A stretch of DNA of 17,458 bases from positions 1-17,458 of the forward strand of contig CAYMKI010000052.1 in the NCBI GenBank assembly GCA_964390695.1. The letters run 5' to 3'. A model generated the notes under the pieces. That model did no database searches and was not told where the DNA came from. It was given only the letters and a program-made list of their open reading frames with translations. This stretch comes from CAWACC01 sp964390695. GTDB lineage: Bacteria > Chlamydiota > Chlamydiia > Chlamydiales > Parachlamydiaceae. Numbering within the stretch: the stretch's first letter is position 1; every line of letters begins with the position of its first letter. Position numbers and translations under genes: made by a program. This document shows positions 8,301 to 16,186 of this stretch, one piece after another.

Positions 8301-10867
8301 TCAACTTCCATGGGCAAAACACTCCCTGCACGGAAACTACGGATCCTTTAGGACGCATTTGCATTGTGATCAAAGACGCGCTAGGCCGTATTGAATCGCA
8401 GATCCTTAAAAATCCCTTAGGGCAAGCCATTCACTATACCAAGATGAAGTATACACTTGGGGGGCTTGTAATCAGCCAGACAGACGTTATTACCAGCTCT
8501 TTAGGCCCTTCAAGAGAAACCGAAGTCTTGTGGGAATACGACTCCTGTGGAAGAAGGACCTCGCAAATAGAGGCTGCTTATACCCCTGAACAAAAGGTTA
8601 CCCGCTACGCATACAATGATGTAGGCCTGCAGGACAGAATATTCAAGCCGGACGGGACTCTCATCTCGACTGTATTCGATTTCCAAAACCGCCCTGTAGA
8701 AATTTACAGTTCAGACGGAACCATTCACTATGTTTACCACTATGACAGTAAAGGAAGAATGGTCAACATATTAGACCGGATACACCAGAGACTCACGCAA
8801 AAGGAGTATGATGACAATGATCTGTTAATTTCCGAAACGCAGGCTCACGGGTATACGATTTTATACAAATATGATCGACTGGGAAGAATCCTCTCCAAGG
8901 AACTTCCTGATGGTTCGAAAATCACCTATAGATACCGCGGGAACTATTTACAGGAGATCCATCGTAAGAATACTCAGGGAGAAAATATCTATCATCACAC
9001 CTACTTGGATTACGATCTTTCCGGGCGCGTATTAAATCAGGAAATGATTGTCGATGGCAAATTCATCAGCCATAGGTATGATCTCCTGGGCCGCTGCATC
9101 GAAATAAACTCCCCTTATTGGCAGGAAAAAATATCTGAATTTGACGCTTATGGCAACATCCTCGCTCGCACATTCACGGATGGCTTGGGCGAAGCTACTT
9201 GTCAATATATCTACGATACCCAAAACCAGCTGCTTTACGAAAGCGGAGAAAGCCACAATACCTATAGCTACGATTCCCACTTCAACCGTCTTTCAAAAAA
9301 TGCAAAAGTAAATACCTTCAATCCTTTCAACCAGCTTTTAAGCGATTCCTCTGGAAATTACACTTATGACTTGAACGGACGGCTTATTTCCAAGACCCAT
9401 CATGAAGGTATTCTTCAGTTTGAGTACGATGCCTTTGATAGACTTACAGCTACTATCCAAAATCACCAAAAGACGCTGTATTTCTACGACGCATTCAACC
9501 GTCGTTTGCAAAAAAAAGTGGTGGCAACTGATGAAGACTCTTCTGTGGAAATATCAACCTCAGATGCCTTTTACCTGTATGAAGGTTTGGATGAAATGGG
9601 TTGTCTGGATGATAAAGGTCAGCTGAAAGCACTGAAAATCCTAGGTCAAGGAATATGCTCTCAATCCCCCACAGCCATCGCCATAGAAATCGATAACAAC
9701 CTCTATGCACCCCTGCACGATATTAATGGCAATATAAGGGCCTTGGTGAATGCCCAATCGCATCTAATAGAGGAAACCTACAGGTTTTCAGCCTTCGGAG
9801 AGGAAAGCCTATTTAATGCAGAGATGCAATGTGTGCGCGATTCCATCAATCCTTGGCGTTTCAGCGGCAAAAGAGTAGACCCGGAAACTGGATTCGTGTA
9901 CTTTGGCCACCGTTATTATGATCCCATAGTAGGCCGTTGGATTACGCCTGATCCTCTAGGCATGGATGAAGGTCCCAATCTATACGCTTACGTATCTAAT
10001 AATCCTATCGGACACATTGATGCCTATGGGCTCTTTGAAGAAACGCCCTGGGAAGGCTGTCAAAATCAACAGTCGGAACCCAGGTCTTTTATCGATAAAG
10101 CCCTGCACACATTGGGAAGGGCTATTGAAGCTATAGGTGATTATCTGATGCCCATACCTTATGTCCGCGACTCGGTCTCATACATTGGACATTGCCTGGC
10201 AGGCGGTTCTCGAGAATCCTTTAGTCAAAAGGGGTTCGGCGGCAAGTCTCACTATTTTGACTTGGGAAGGCAAGAGTTAAATCCTCAAGCCAATATTATT
10301 TTCGTCAACGGCATTTTAAACTCAAAATCAAATGCCAAGAAAAATGCCGAGCAAATTTCACAAGCTCAAAATTTTAACAATGTGCATGTTGTCTACAATA
10401 GCTCGCATGGGTTAATATTCGATGTTTTGGAAAGCTTAGCTCAAAAAATAGGCTTCGAAACGCACTCGGTGAAAATGCTAGTGAAAACCATAAAAGAACG
10501 TATTAATGCCCTAGGAGGTACCACTGGCGGTGGTAAATTATTGGTCGAAGGCCATAGCCAAGGCGGCTTGATTGTCAATTGTGCCTTGAAACATCTCAGC
10601 CGCGAAGAAAAGGAGATGATGCATATCATCACCTTTGGATCGGCACACATAGTTTCGGATAATGAGGTGGCTTACGCCAAAAACTTTGTTAGCAGTAGGG
10701 ATATCATCCCTTATGTGGCAAATCCGACCGCGCACATACGCCGGTTGTTCAATAAAAAAGAACCTATCAAATACCTCAAATCGTCGTATCTGCCATTTAT
10801 AGATCACCCGTTAAGGAACGATACATATAAACAGGCTTTATCTACGCATGCTTATAAATCCTTTTAA
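5315..10867 (+). CDS. Secreted Rhs/YD-repeat protein with C-terminal lipase-like toxin domain
   Basis: An 1850-residue protein. A Sec signal peptide spans 1-19 (cut AQA|H). A conserved Rhs-type N-terminal module (about 48-90) contains GNVCVITGDF and a TDL-IPG-LDLHRSY pattern. More than twenty YD repeats (YDxxGR type) run from about 545 to 1395; in this family they build a hollow shell. The Rhs core boundary lies at about 1513-1573, with ITPDPLG near 1543 and DAYGL at 1569-1573. The 277-residue C-terminal domain has IIFVNGI, the nucleophile elbow GHSQGG (Ser1748), SRDIIPY (Asp1796) and FIDHPL (His1831), a Ser-Asp-His arrangement typical of lipases and other alpha/beta-hydrolases. AAGGA precedes ATG 5315 at a spacing of 8. 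The inferred role is a secreted or surface effector attacking lipids or esters. The lipoprotein gene directly behind it could be its immunity or partner protein. The substrate is unknown. Confidence 0.85.
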   Translation: MVNGILWIIFSCLSCCAQAHMTENIHHEGCLCSISSESDQGSKANTECEPTAIVDGNVCVITGDFIESITDLMIPGIEPLDLHRSYSSSAPDTTNLHYGWNLNHHGYLMKAFEFCKLHAFFCHPSGLTMHYSQPVFNPLVINELKFDKEGLKNGVTNCANYEISGRTNCKNTRITVKNTSKFRAVDGGGTKFYFGSQTIPSSYAYVHPLLRIKKRNGMQITYNYNHAKLDSIKIGPPRCAPFQAVAFTYPNDFTTVASTSDGRQVCYRMKNTKEGSTLFKVTSNCGIPQTYTYSLKNKHNPARIIRRKEPLGRYLEVEYYEAGTPLGPASEDIIDSHHDPRIGRVKILKKPVGTTAQPIATRRFEYDIKEKGCKVHKTLLGGSTKVFDAYGHQVCYHYSDEHRLTAFEKYKGEEEYSLHSVEKFYWGPSGSTNDSLLISKTMEEPTGRVLSCRHFTYDDQGNILRESWWGNLSGNNTNSLILNSEGVPQPNENEYYQKRYRYTSDGLNLKIYEGDLQHALIYEYEEGTDRLVKKFMKSKGAIRIRHFYEYDAHGALAKEIVDDGCCEELENLSEVSERRIKISKNRTEHPVGLPEEVFEGYQDLSSGEFVMLRKFTNDYDAQGHLIRQAHYDSTHHLCYVLQWEYDKQGHVIQHINALGQVIEKKYDLHGNKIFEQGPSCDFYTLYHYDYANRLVKTEKISADGSSYVQTYAYDYLGNKIASVDYYGNETRYHYDEFGRVIQTLYPAVASIDGTLQHPCEKSQYDIFGNLTSFEDAEGRRTNKTYNLRGQPVDILYPDGKTEKCTYDLNGNLIKSISKNGAYALYTYDYQSRLIKTEYYSPQDELLSTSKAVYNAFHLIEETDAEGIKTHYKYDDAGRLSMTKKGSQKHTYHYDNLGRLAATREYFGYASHEYIVKANSYDLLNRVVEERIEDAEGKLESFIQYVYDSAGRKIETIRCTTAGLSTQKIDYDILGNVIQETDALGHVTRHVYRYDHINFHGQNTPCTETTDPLGRICIVIKDALGRIESQILKNPLGQAIHYTKMKYTLGGLVISQTDVITSSLGPSRETEVLWEYDSCGRRTSQIEAAYTPEQKVTRYAYNDVGLQDRIFKPDGTLISTVFDFQNRPVEIYSSDGTIHYVYHYDSKGRMVNILDRIHQRLTQKEYDDNDLLISETQAHGYTILYKYDRLGRILSKELPDGSKITYRYRGNYLQEIHRKNTQGENIYHHTYLDYDLSGRVLNQEMIVDGKFISHRYDLLGRCIEINSPYWQEKISEFDAYGNILARTFTDGLGEATCQYIYDTQNQLLYESGESHNTYSYDSHFNRLSKNAKVNTFNPFNQLLSDSSGNYTYDLNGRLISKTHHEGILQFEYDAFDRLTATIQNHQKTLYFYDAFNRRLQKKVVATDEDSSVEISTSDAFYLYEGLDEMGCLDDKGQLKALKILGQGICSQSPTAIAIEIDNNLYAPLHDINGNIRALVNAQSHLIEETYRFSAFGEESLFNAEMQCVRDSINPWRFSGKRVDPETGFVYFGHRYYDPIVGRWITPDPLGMDEGPNLYAYVSNNPIGHIDAYGLFEETPWEGCQNQQSEPRSFIDKALHTLGRAIEAIGDYLMPIPYVRDSVSYIGHCLAGGSRESFSQKGFGGKSHYFDLGRQELNPQANIIFVNGILNSKSNAKKNAEQISQAQNFNNVHVVYNSSHGLIFDVLESLAQKIGFETHSVKMLVKTIKERINALGGTTGGGKLLVEGHSQGGLIVNCALKHLSREEKEMMHIITFGSAHIVSDNEVAYAKNFVSSRDIIPYVANPTAHIRRLFNKKEPIKYLKSSYLPFIDHPLRNDTYKQALSTHAYKSF

Positions 10868-10880
10868 CCCAAGATTACCT

Positions 10881-11369
10881 ATGATCAAATATCTGTTATA
10901 CACCTGCTTGATGCTGACCTTGTGGAGTTGTACCCATTTAGAGCCTGAACAAAAACAGGTGCACAAAATTTTATCCCAATATACCAAACAGCAAGAAATA
11001 CAACGCAGCCTCGAAATGGTGGGAACAGGCTCATCCATGCCCAATAAAGTTAAAGAATTTCATTTGCGCTTTTTAAGTCATGAAAAACTTGACAGGCCTG
11101 CAGCCAGGCGCTTATTACTCGACTGCTCAGAAGACCTATTGGCTATGATTAATCAGGATGAGGCCATCCGTCCTTATCTTGACACCTATCCATTTACCCT
11201 TAAAGGCATAGACTTGGTCATTGGTTTTATAAATGAGGATGACGAATTTAGAACACCTCCCTATGTGGCTATTGTGTGCACAGCGGATGAGTGTTTAGGT
11301 TTTTGCGACTGGGATCCCATCGGAAAAACTTTGATCAATGAATACCTGGAGGATTTAGCAGATCCCTAA
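10881..11369 (+). CDS. Small lipoprotein, candidate immunity or partner of the Rhs-lipase
   Basis: From ATG 10881 the product is 162 residues with a lipoprotein signal peptide (MIKYLLYTCLMLTLWSC, lipobox LWSC, lipidated Cys17). The mature part is soluble, with MVGTGSS (46-52), a helix-rich middle and IRPYLDTYPF (96-105), followed by ECLGFCDWD. An in-frame ATG at 10848 would add 11 residues and overlap the Rhs gene by 20 bases. I prefer 10881 because it gives a compact signal peptide; neither start has a clear Shine-Dalgarno sequence, which suggests translational coupling. The IRPYL--YPF core looks like an uncharacterised family I associate with amoeba-dwelling bacteria, but this is memory only. 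Placement directly after a toxin-like C-terminus and export to the periplasmic side fit an immunity protein against a lipase acting in the envelope. That role is inferred. Confidence 0.7.
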   Translation: MIKYLLYTCLMLTLWSCTHLEPEQKQVHKILSQYTKQQEIQRSLEMVGTGSSMPNKVKEFHLRFLSHEKLDRPAARRLLLDCSEDLLAMINQDEAIRPYLDTYPFTLKGIDLVIGFINEDDEFRTPPYVAIVCTADECLGFCDWDPIGKTLINEYLEDLADP

Positions 11370-11448
11370 GCTCCGATTTTTCTTGATCGGTGTAGGTGTT
11401 TTTGTTAGCCTGACGGAAAATTAATGTACTTGCGCTTGGTCATATATC

Positions 11449-12984
11449 ATGCTTAGAAAATTACTAGATTATCAGTTGTCATTAACGGAAAAAGGAAAGC
11501 CGCTGCACCGCCTAAGGCCCCTCATTAATGCTGCGGACACCTTTTGTTTTGAGGCTCTTCATAACACGTCAAAAGGGCCTCATATACGCGATGCTGTAGA
11601 CATTAAACGTTGGATGATATTAGTGGTCATCGCCTTGCTGCCTTGCATCCTCATGGCTATATGGAACACTGGGCTGCAAAGCTTTGTGTATGCAAGCGGT
11701 GATTATCGCTTGATGAATGAATATCTGGCCAGCACAGAATCTTTGTCGGCGTATTTTGACTTCGCAATTAAAGATGACCGTTACCTATCTATATTGAAAC
11801 TAGGCTGCATAGCCGTTTTCCCTCTCATTTTTATTTCCTATGCTGTGGGCGGTTTATGGGAGGCTGTATTCGCCTGCCTGCGCGGACATGAAATTTCCGA
11901 GGGCTTTCTGGTCACTGGCATTTTGTATGTGCTTGTCCTCCCCCCTACTATTCCCTACTGGATGGCTGCTGTAGGTGTTTCTGCCGGCGTAATCTTAGGT
12001 AAAGAGGTGTTCGGAGGCTCCGGTATGAACATCGTCAATCCAGCCCTGGCATGCAGAGCTTTTCTCTTCTTCGCCTTTCCCGGCAAAATGTCGGGTGAGG
12101 TCTGGGTGGGTACCAATCCAACTGTTATCCGAGAAAGCTTGGTCAAAATGAACCGGGATGCCCATACATCCTCTTTGGATGGCTATACACAGGCAACACC
12201 CTTAGCCAGATTTAATGTCACGCATGACATCAAACGCATCCATGTCGATGCTATTGCCACAAATAATTTGGGAGAGACTGTCGGCACCTATGACACCATC
12301 CAAGCGCAATTCCAGCATTGGAAAGATCTTTCACATTCAGAGGCTGTTTTGGGGCAATTGACCCAAGATCAAATGAAAGGCTTTGTCACCACCCCCCTTG
12401 CCGAGGGTGGACTGGGCCTTTCTCCAGGTTACTACGAAGATGCGTACCATTTTTCAGCATTGAACCATGGAATCGGACATAATAGCGATTGGGGATTTTT
12501 CCTGGGAGACAAACTAGGCTGCCTTGGCGAAACCTCGACCCTGGCCTGCATCTTAGGCGCGATCTACTTGATATATACCGGAGTAGGCTCTTGGCGCTCT
12601 ATGCTGGGCATGTTGATGGGAGGTTATTTCACTGCCCTAGCCTTTGAATGGGGGGCTAAATTTTTCGGGCCACAAGCAGGCGCTTGGAATCCCGCCCAAT
12701 ATGCTTTTCCGGCCTATAAGCACCTTCTTTTGGGAGGTTTTGCCTTTGGCCTTGTATTCATGATTACAGATCCGGTATCCTCTCCGGTGATGAAAGGGGC
12801 TAAATGGCTGTATGGGTTTTTCTGCGGGGCTATAGCTATTGTCATCCGCACCGTCAACCCCGCCTACCCAGAAGGTGTCATGTTAGCTATTTTGATGGGC
12901 AATGTATTTGCTCCGCTATTTGACTATTATGTTGCCTTGAATTTTAGGAAAAGGAGCTTGAAACGTGTCCGAACCATCTCATAG
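11449..12984 (+). CDS. nqrB: Na+-translocating NADH:quinone reductase subunit B
   Basis: A 511-residue integral membrane subunit of the sodium pump that couples NADH oxidation by quinone to Na+ export. Conserved parts include RDAVDIKRWM near 45-55, GILYVLVLPPTIPYWMAA, the GGSGMNIVNPALACRAFLFF block, AEGGLGL, GETSTLACILGAIYL, GLVFMITDPVSSPVMKGAKW and NPAYPEGVMLAILMGNVFAPL. These are hallmarks of NqrB, here in the chlamydial flavour. The covalent FMN site is DGYTQAT with Thr250 as acceptor; it has TQAT where many bacteria have SGAT. The Nqr start ATG 11449 has no obvious Shine-Dalgarno sequence. The 3' end overlaps nqrC by 20 bases. Confidence 0.96.
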   Translation: MLRKLLDYQLSLTEKGKPLHRLRPLINAADTFCFEALHNTSKGPHIRDAVDIKRWMILVVIALLPCILMAIWNTGLQSFVYASGDYRLMNEYLASTESLSAYFDFAIKDDRYLSILKLGCIAVFPLIFISYAVGGLWEAVFACLRGHEISEGFLVTGILYVLVLPPTIPYWMAAVGVSAGVILGKEVFGGSGMNIVNPALACRAFLFFAFPGKMSGEVWVGTNPTVIRESLVKMNRDAHTSSLDGYTQATPLARFNVTHDIKRIHVDAIATNNLGETVGTYDTIQAQFQHWKDLSHSEAVLGQLTQDQMKGFVTTPLAEGGLGLSPGYYEDAYHFSALNHGIGHNSDWGFFLGDKLGCLGETSTLACILGAIYLIYTGVGSWRSMLGMLMGGYFTALAFEWGAKFFGPQAGAWNPAQYAFPAYKHLLLGGFAFGLVFMITDPVSSPVMKGAKWLYGFFCGAIAIVIRTVNPAYPEGVMLAILMGNVFAPLFDYYVALNFRKRSLKRVRTIS

Positions 12985-13894
12985 TGCAAGCATGAATAAA
13001 AAGCAGACCCTCATTTTCATGGCCATTTTGAGCTTCGTCTGCGCCTTGATCTTATCTATACTAGCCAGTGTGCTAGAAGAACCTAAAGCTATCGCGAAAG
13101 ACCTCGACCGCAGCAAACAGATGATGATCGCTGCAAAGATCTTAAGCCACGAAGGCTATTTCCTTGTGACTGATAAGGATGGCAGCTCTCATCCGGCAAA
13201 ATATACATCCGAAGGCTTCTTGGTACCCACAAATACTCCTGAGATAGCTACAAAAGAGCAGCTGCTGAAAATTTACCGCAGCCGCCTCGTGCCTATGCTC
13301 CTTAATAACCAGGGCAAATTGGTCTCTTTTAAGGATGCCGGCATACAGGAAGAGGAATATACCAATACTTATCGAAAGATCGGGTATTATAAACAGCCCT
13401 ACAAATTGATCTATGAATTGCTGCCTAATTCTGACAAACAAAACACCAATATAAGCCCACCCATCCAACCTGAAGGGTATGTGATCCCTATCAATGGATT
13501 TGGACTGTGGGATGCTATTTATGGATACATTGCTTTAAAGCCCGATGGCAATACCGTCATCGGTATCTCGTGGTATGACCAGAAGGAAACGCCGGGCCTA
13601 GGTGCTAATATTGCCGAAGGACAATGGCAAAGCCTGTTTCCGGGAAAACAGATATTTTTGCAAAATCCCGATGGCAGCATCGATTTCAAAACCACACCCT
13701 TGGGCATTACCGTGGTCAAAGGGAAAGTATCCGAAGTTCTTGGTAATTCTCCTAAAGCCAAAAGCGCTGTCGATGGGATGTCCGGGGCTACTTTGACTGG
13801 AAATGGTGTCACGGATGCATATCGAGATGTGCTCGAAGCCTATCGTCCGTTTTTAATAAAGCTGCATGAAGCTAATTCTGCAGCCAAAACATAG
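12965..13894 (+). CDS. nqrC: Na+-translocating NADH:quinone reductase subunit C
   Basis: A 309-residue subunit with one N-terminal membrane helix (about 15-37) and a periplasmic FMN-binding domain. The flavinylation motif is intact: GMSGATLTGNGVT, with Thr276 as the covalent FMN acceptor. Other conserved stretches are GFGLWDAIYGYIALKPDG, KETPGLGANIAEGQW and VVKGKVSEVLGNSPKAKSAVDG. The start is GTG 12965, inside the end of nqrB, and is supported by AAGGAG eight bases upstream. An internal ATG at 12992 would drop nine residues. It carries electrons between the flavin of NqrB and the iron-sulfur centre of NqrD/NqrE. Confidence 0.96.
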   Translation: MSEPSHSASMNKKQTLIFMAILSFVCALILSILASVLEEPKAIAKDLDRSKQMMIAAKILSHEGYFLVTDKDGSSHPAKYTSEGFLVPTNTPEIATKEQLLKIYRSRLVPMLLNNQGKLVSFKDAGIQEEEYTNTYRKIGYYKQPYKLIYELLPNSDKQNTNISPPIQPEGYVIPINGFGLWDAIYGYIALKPDGNTVIGISWYDQKETPGLGANIAEGQWQSLFPGKQIFLQNPDGSIDFKTTPLGITVVKGKVSEVLGNSPKAKSAVDGMSGATLTGNGVTDAYRDVLEAYRPFLIKLHEANSAAKT

Positions 13895-13905
13895 GATTGA
13901 CTGCT

Positions 13906-14541
13906 ATGACCCAATCAAAAGTTTCACCGCTGGCATACTTAAAAAATCCCTTGTGGGAAAGCAATCAAATCCTCGTGGCAGTTTTAGGGATTTGTTCCGC
14001 ACTGGGAGTGACGAATAGACTTTCCGTATCCATCACCATGGGCCTCAGCGTGTCTTTTGTCACGGCTTTTTCTTCTTTGATTGTTTCGCTCTTAAGAAAA
14101 ATCACACCGGATAGCGTCAGAATGATCACACAGTTGGCGATCATCTCTGTTTTTGTTATTATCATCGACCAATTTTTGCAAGCCTACTTTTTCAGCATAT
14201 CTAAGGTGCTTAGCGTTTTTGTAGGCCTGATTATCACCAACTGCATTGTCATGGGCAGAACAGAAGGCATGGCTAAAAACGTTGAACCCCTCCCAGCTTT
14301 TTTGGATGGTTTAGGCGCAGGATTAGGCTATGCTGCTGTGCTATTTATTGTCGGCGGCATTCGAGAAATCTTCGGCTTCGGCCAGCTGCTAGGCTATCAA
14401 ATCATCCCCCTAAGCTGGTATGCTTCGGCCGAATTCCCCGATGCTTATGACAATATTGCCCTCATGGTTAGCCCTCCGGCAGCCTTTTTCATCATCGGAG
14501 GCATGATCGGCTTGTATAACATTGTAAGTAAAAAAGTATAA
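13906..14541 (+). CDS. nqrD: Na+-translocating NADH:quinone reductase subunit D
   Basis: A 211-residue polytopic membrane protein (about six helices). It has the NqrD signatures LGICSALGVTNRLS, SLLRKITPDSVRMITQL, VIIIDQFLQAYFF, VFVGLIITNCIVMGR and PAFLDGLGAGLGY. Cys30 and Cys113 match the positions that, with two Cys of NqrE, hold the intramembrane 2Fe-2S centre in the Vibrio enzyme. I start at ATG 13906 (MTQSKVSPLAYLKNPLW), with AGGA nine bases upstream. A TTG at 13897 is in frame but would fit the family's N-terminus less well. The gene lies 11 bases after nqrC. Confidence 0.96.
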   Translation: MTQSKVSPLAYLKNPLWESNQILVAVLGICSALGVTNRLSVSITMGLSVSFVTAFSSLIVSLLRKITPDSVRMITQLAIISVFVIIIDQFLQAYFFSISKVLSVFVGLIITNCIVMGRTEGMAKNVEPLPAFLDGLGAGLGYAAVLFIVGGIREIFGFGQLLGYQIIPLSWYASAEFPDAYDNIALMVSPPAAFFIIGGMIGLYNIVSKKV

Positions 14542-14555
14542 TCTTGGAGAAGCCT

Positions 14556-15287
14556 ATGTGGATGGCAAATTATGAACCGATCAACTTGCTGGGGCTACTA
14601 TTGCAAGCTGTGTTTATTGAAAATTTTTTGCTAGCCAATTTTTTGGGCATGTGCACCTATCTGGCTTGTTCAACTAAGCTGAAAACAGCCAATGGCTTGG
14701 GCTTGGCCGTCGTTTTCGTTTTAGTAGTTTCCGGTATTTTAAATTGGGGGGTACATAAATTCATTACCGCTCCGGGAGCTTTGCAGTGGCTCTCAACTTT
14801 TGGTGTCGACGCCAAACATGTCGATCTGAGTTTCTTAGAATTCCTTATCTTCATTTCTGTGATTGCCGGTTTTGTACAAATATTGGAAATCGTCATCGAG
14901 AAATTAGCTCCCGGCCTTTATATGTCATTAGGTCTGTACCTGCCGCTTATTGCCGTCAACTGTGCCATCTTGGGAGCCTGTTTATTTGCTGTCACACGCG
15001 ACTATCCTTTTTTCCCCAACCTCGTGTATGTGTTTGGCTCTGCTTTGGGATGGTGGCTGGCAATCGCTTTGATCGCAGCGATCCGCGAAAAATTGGCTAC
15101 GGCCAATGTTATTCCTCCCTTGAAAGGCATGGGCATCACCTTTATCATGACAGGGCTTATGGCGATGGCTTTCCAAGGATTTACAGGGATAAAATTAGCC
15201 AATCCCAGCGGACCCGCCAGCGCGATAAGCGTGCCTATTGAAGCTCCGGAAAGTCAATCGCAGCTTACAGATCCCTCCGAGAAGTAA
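14556..15287 (+). CDS. nqrE: Na+-translocating NADH:quinone reductase subunit E
   Basis: A 243-residue polytopic membrane protein (about six helices) paired with NqrD. Signatures are FIENFLLANFLGMCTYLACS, NGLGLAVVFVLVVSG, LPLIAVNCAILGACLFA, REKLATANVPP-like text near 190 and GITFIMTGLMAMAFQGFTG. Cys33 and Cys136 fit the 2Fe-2S ligands shared with NqrD. I start at ATG 14556 (MWMANYEP), since GGAG lies six bases upstream and chlamydial NqrE begins MW; the TTG at 14544 is in frame but less likely. The gene lies 14 bases after nqrD. No nqrF follows: the next gene is convergent and overlaps by 34 bases. In known chlamydiae nqrA and nqrF also lie apart from nqrBCDE. Confidence 0.96.
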   Translation: MWMANYEPINLLGLLLQAVFIENFLLANFLGMCTYLACSTKLKTANGLGLAVVFVLVVSGILNWGVHKFITAPGALQWLSTFGVDAKHVDLSFLEFLIFISVIAGFVQILEIVIEKLAPGLYMSLGLYLPLIAVNCAILGACLFAVTRDYPFFPNLVYVFGSALGWWLAIALIAAIREKLATANVIPPLKGMGITFIMTGLMAMAFQGFTGIKLANPSGPASAISVPIEAPESQSQLTDPSEK

Positions 15288-16165
15288 GCTGTAGTGATCA
15301 CCGCCCATCTTAATGAAGATTTGGCTTGCTGCTTGGCATAGTCTAAAATTCTAGACGCCGGAAGTTGGGCAAATAACACGATTTCTTCATCCGTCAGGCG
15401 GTAGATGATGGCATTAGCTTGCCGTTCGTTTTTACATACCTGTAAAATTTTTTCGAAACAATTTTTAAACTGACATTGCTTACGTACTAATCTGCCTAAT
15501 GCATAGACTAGCATTCCAAAAGGGAACAGTTTTAACCACATCATATGTTCATATTTTGAGGCACTTAACATAGTGGCCAAGGAAAAATCTATGATCATGA
15601 TTAAAAACAGTATCAATATAAACAAAGCACTTTCCCATGAAGATTGCATTATAGGACCAAAATATCGTCGGAATCTAGAAGCATCGGAGCGATAGGCTAA
15701 GACTTCTTCAAAGCGCACTTCCTCAAACATCATCCTTCCGACATGCGATAATTCATGCGCTATGAGTTCATCTCGCTTATAGAGGCCTAGGTAGGTCTTG
15801 TTAGACTCGAAAGCTTTCCGCAGTTGAAAAAAAGCACAGGTTGGGCTTTGCTCATTTTCTTGATATATCCAAGCGCAACCTCCGTGCCAGAAGGAAAGTT
15901 TGTAATTGCTGAACAATACGGGGATCCAATTGGGTTGGATATCATAGTAGTGCGTTGTCAACGGAAAAGCTTCTCTCAAGATCTCCTCGGTGCCAAAGTT
16001 GTGAAAGGAAAAGGGAGCTTCTTCTGACAGCTTCGATTCAAAGCTGTTTTTGACACCTAGGCAATATTGGGCCCGCCGTTTGAAATCTTCCATGTTTTCA
16101 TTAGGACCAGGGATGATGCCTAAGCGATTATAATGCAATACTTCATCGTCGATAACAATTTCCAT
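15254..16165 (-). CDS. Putative membrane-bound zinc metallopeptidase
   Basis: A 303-residue protein with a zinc-peptidase motif HELSH at 137-141, followed by VGR and two acidic pairs, FEE at 147-149 and FEEVLAYRSD at 152-161. Either pair could supply the third zinc ligand; the second has the look of the EE--AYR/SD helix seen in gluzincin-like peptidases. Two hydrophobic segments follow at about 177-199 and 208-226, then a soluble helical C-terminus. The N-terminal half is probably cytoplasmic since there is no signal peptide. Upstream of ATG 16165 an AAGG about nine bases away supports the start. The 3' end overlaps nqrE tail to tail by 34 bases, so no terminator fits between them. I do not recognise an exact family; the substrate is unknown. 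Confidence 0.65.
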   Translation of the reverse strand: MEIVIDDEVLHYNRLGIIPGPNENMEDFKRRAQYCLGVKNSFESKLSEEAPFSFHNFGTEEILREAFPLTTHYYDIQPNWIPVLFSNYKLSFWHGGCAWIYQENEQSPTCAFFQLRKAFESNKTYLGLYKRDELIAHELSHVGRMMFEEVRFEEVLAYRSDASRFRRYFGPIMQSSWESALFILILFLIMIIDFSLATMLSASKYEHMMWLKLFPFGMLVYALGRLVRKQCQFKNCFEKILQVCKNERQANAIIYRLTDEEIVLFAQLPASRILDYAKQQAKSSLRWAVITTAYFSEGSVSCD

Positions 16166-16186
16166 AAGACCTTATAAGTAAAATAA

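Noticed and set aside
11373..11390. Stem CCGAT/ATCGG between the lipoprotein gene and nqrB as a terminator
   Set aside because: Only five base pairs, an eight-base loop and no T run directly after it.
14786..15241. 151-codon plus-strand frame inside nqrE
   Set aside because: It lies wholly within the well-conserved nqrE in another frame and has no family resemblance or ribosome binding site.
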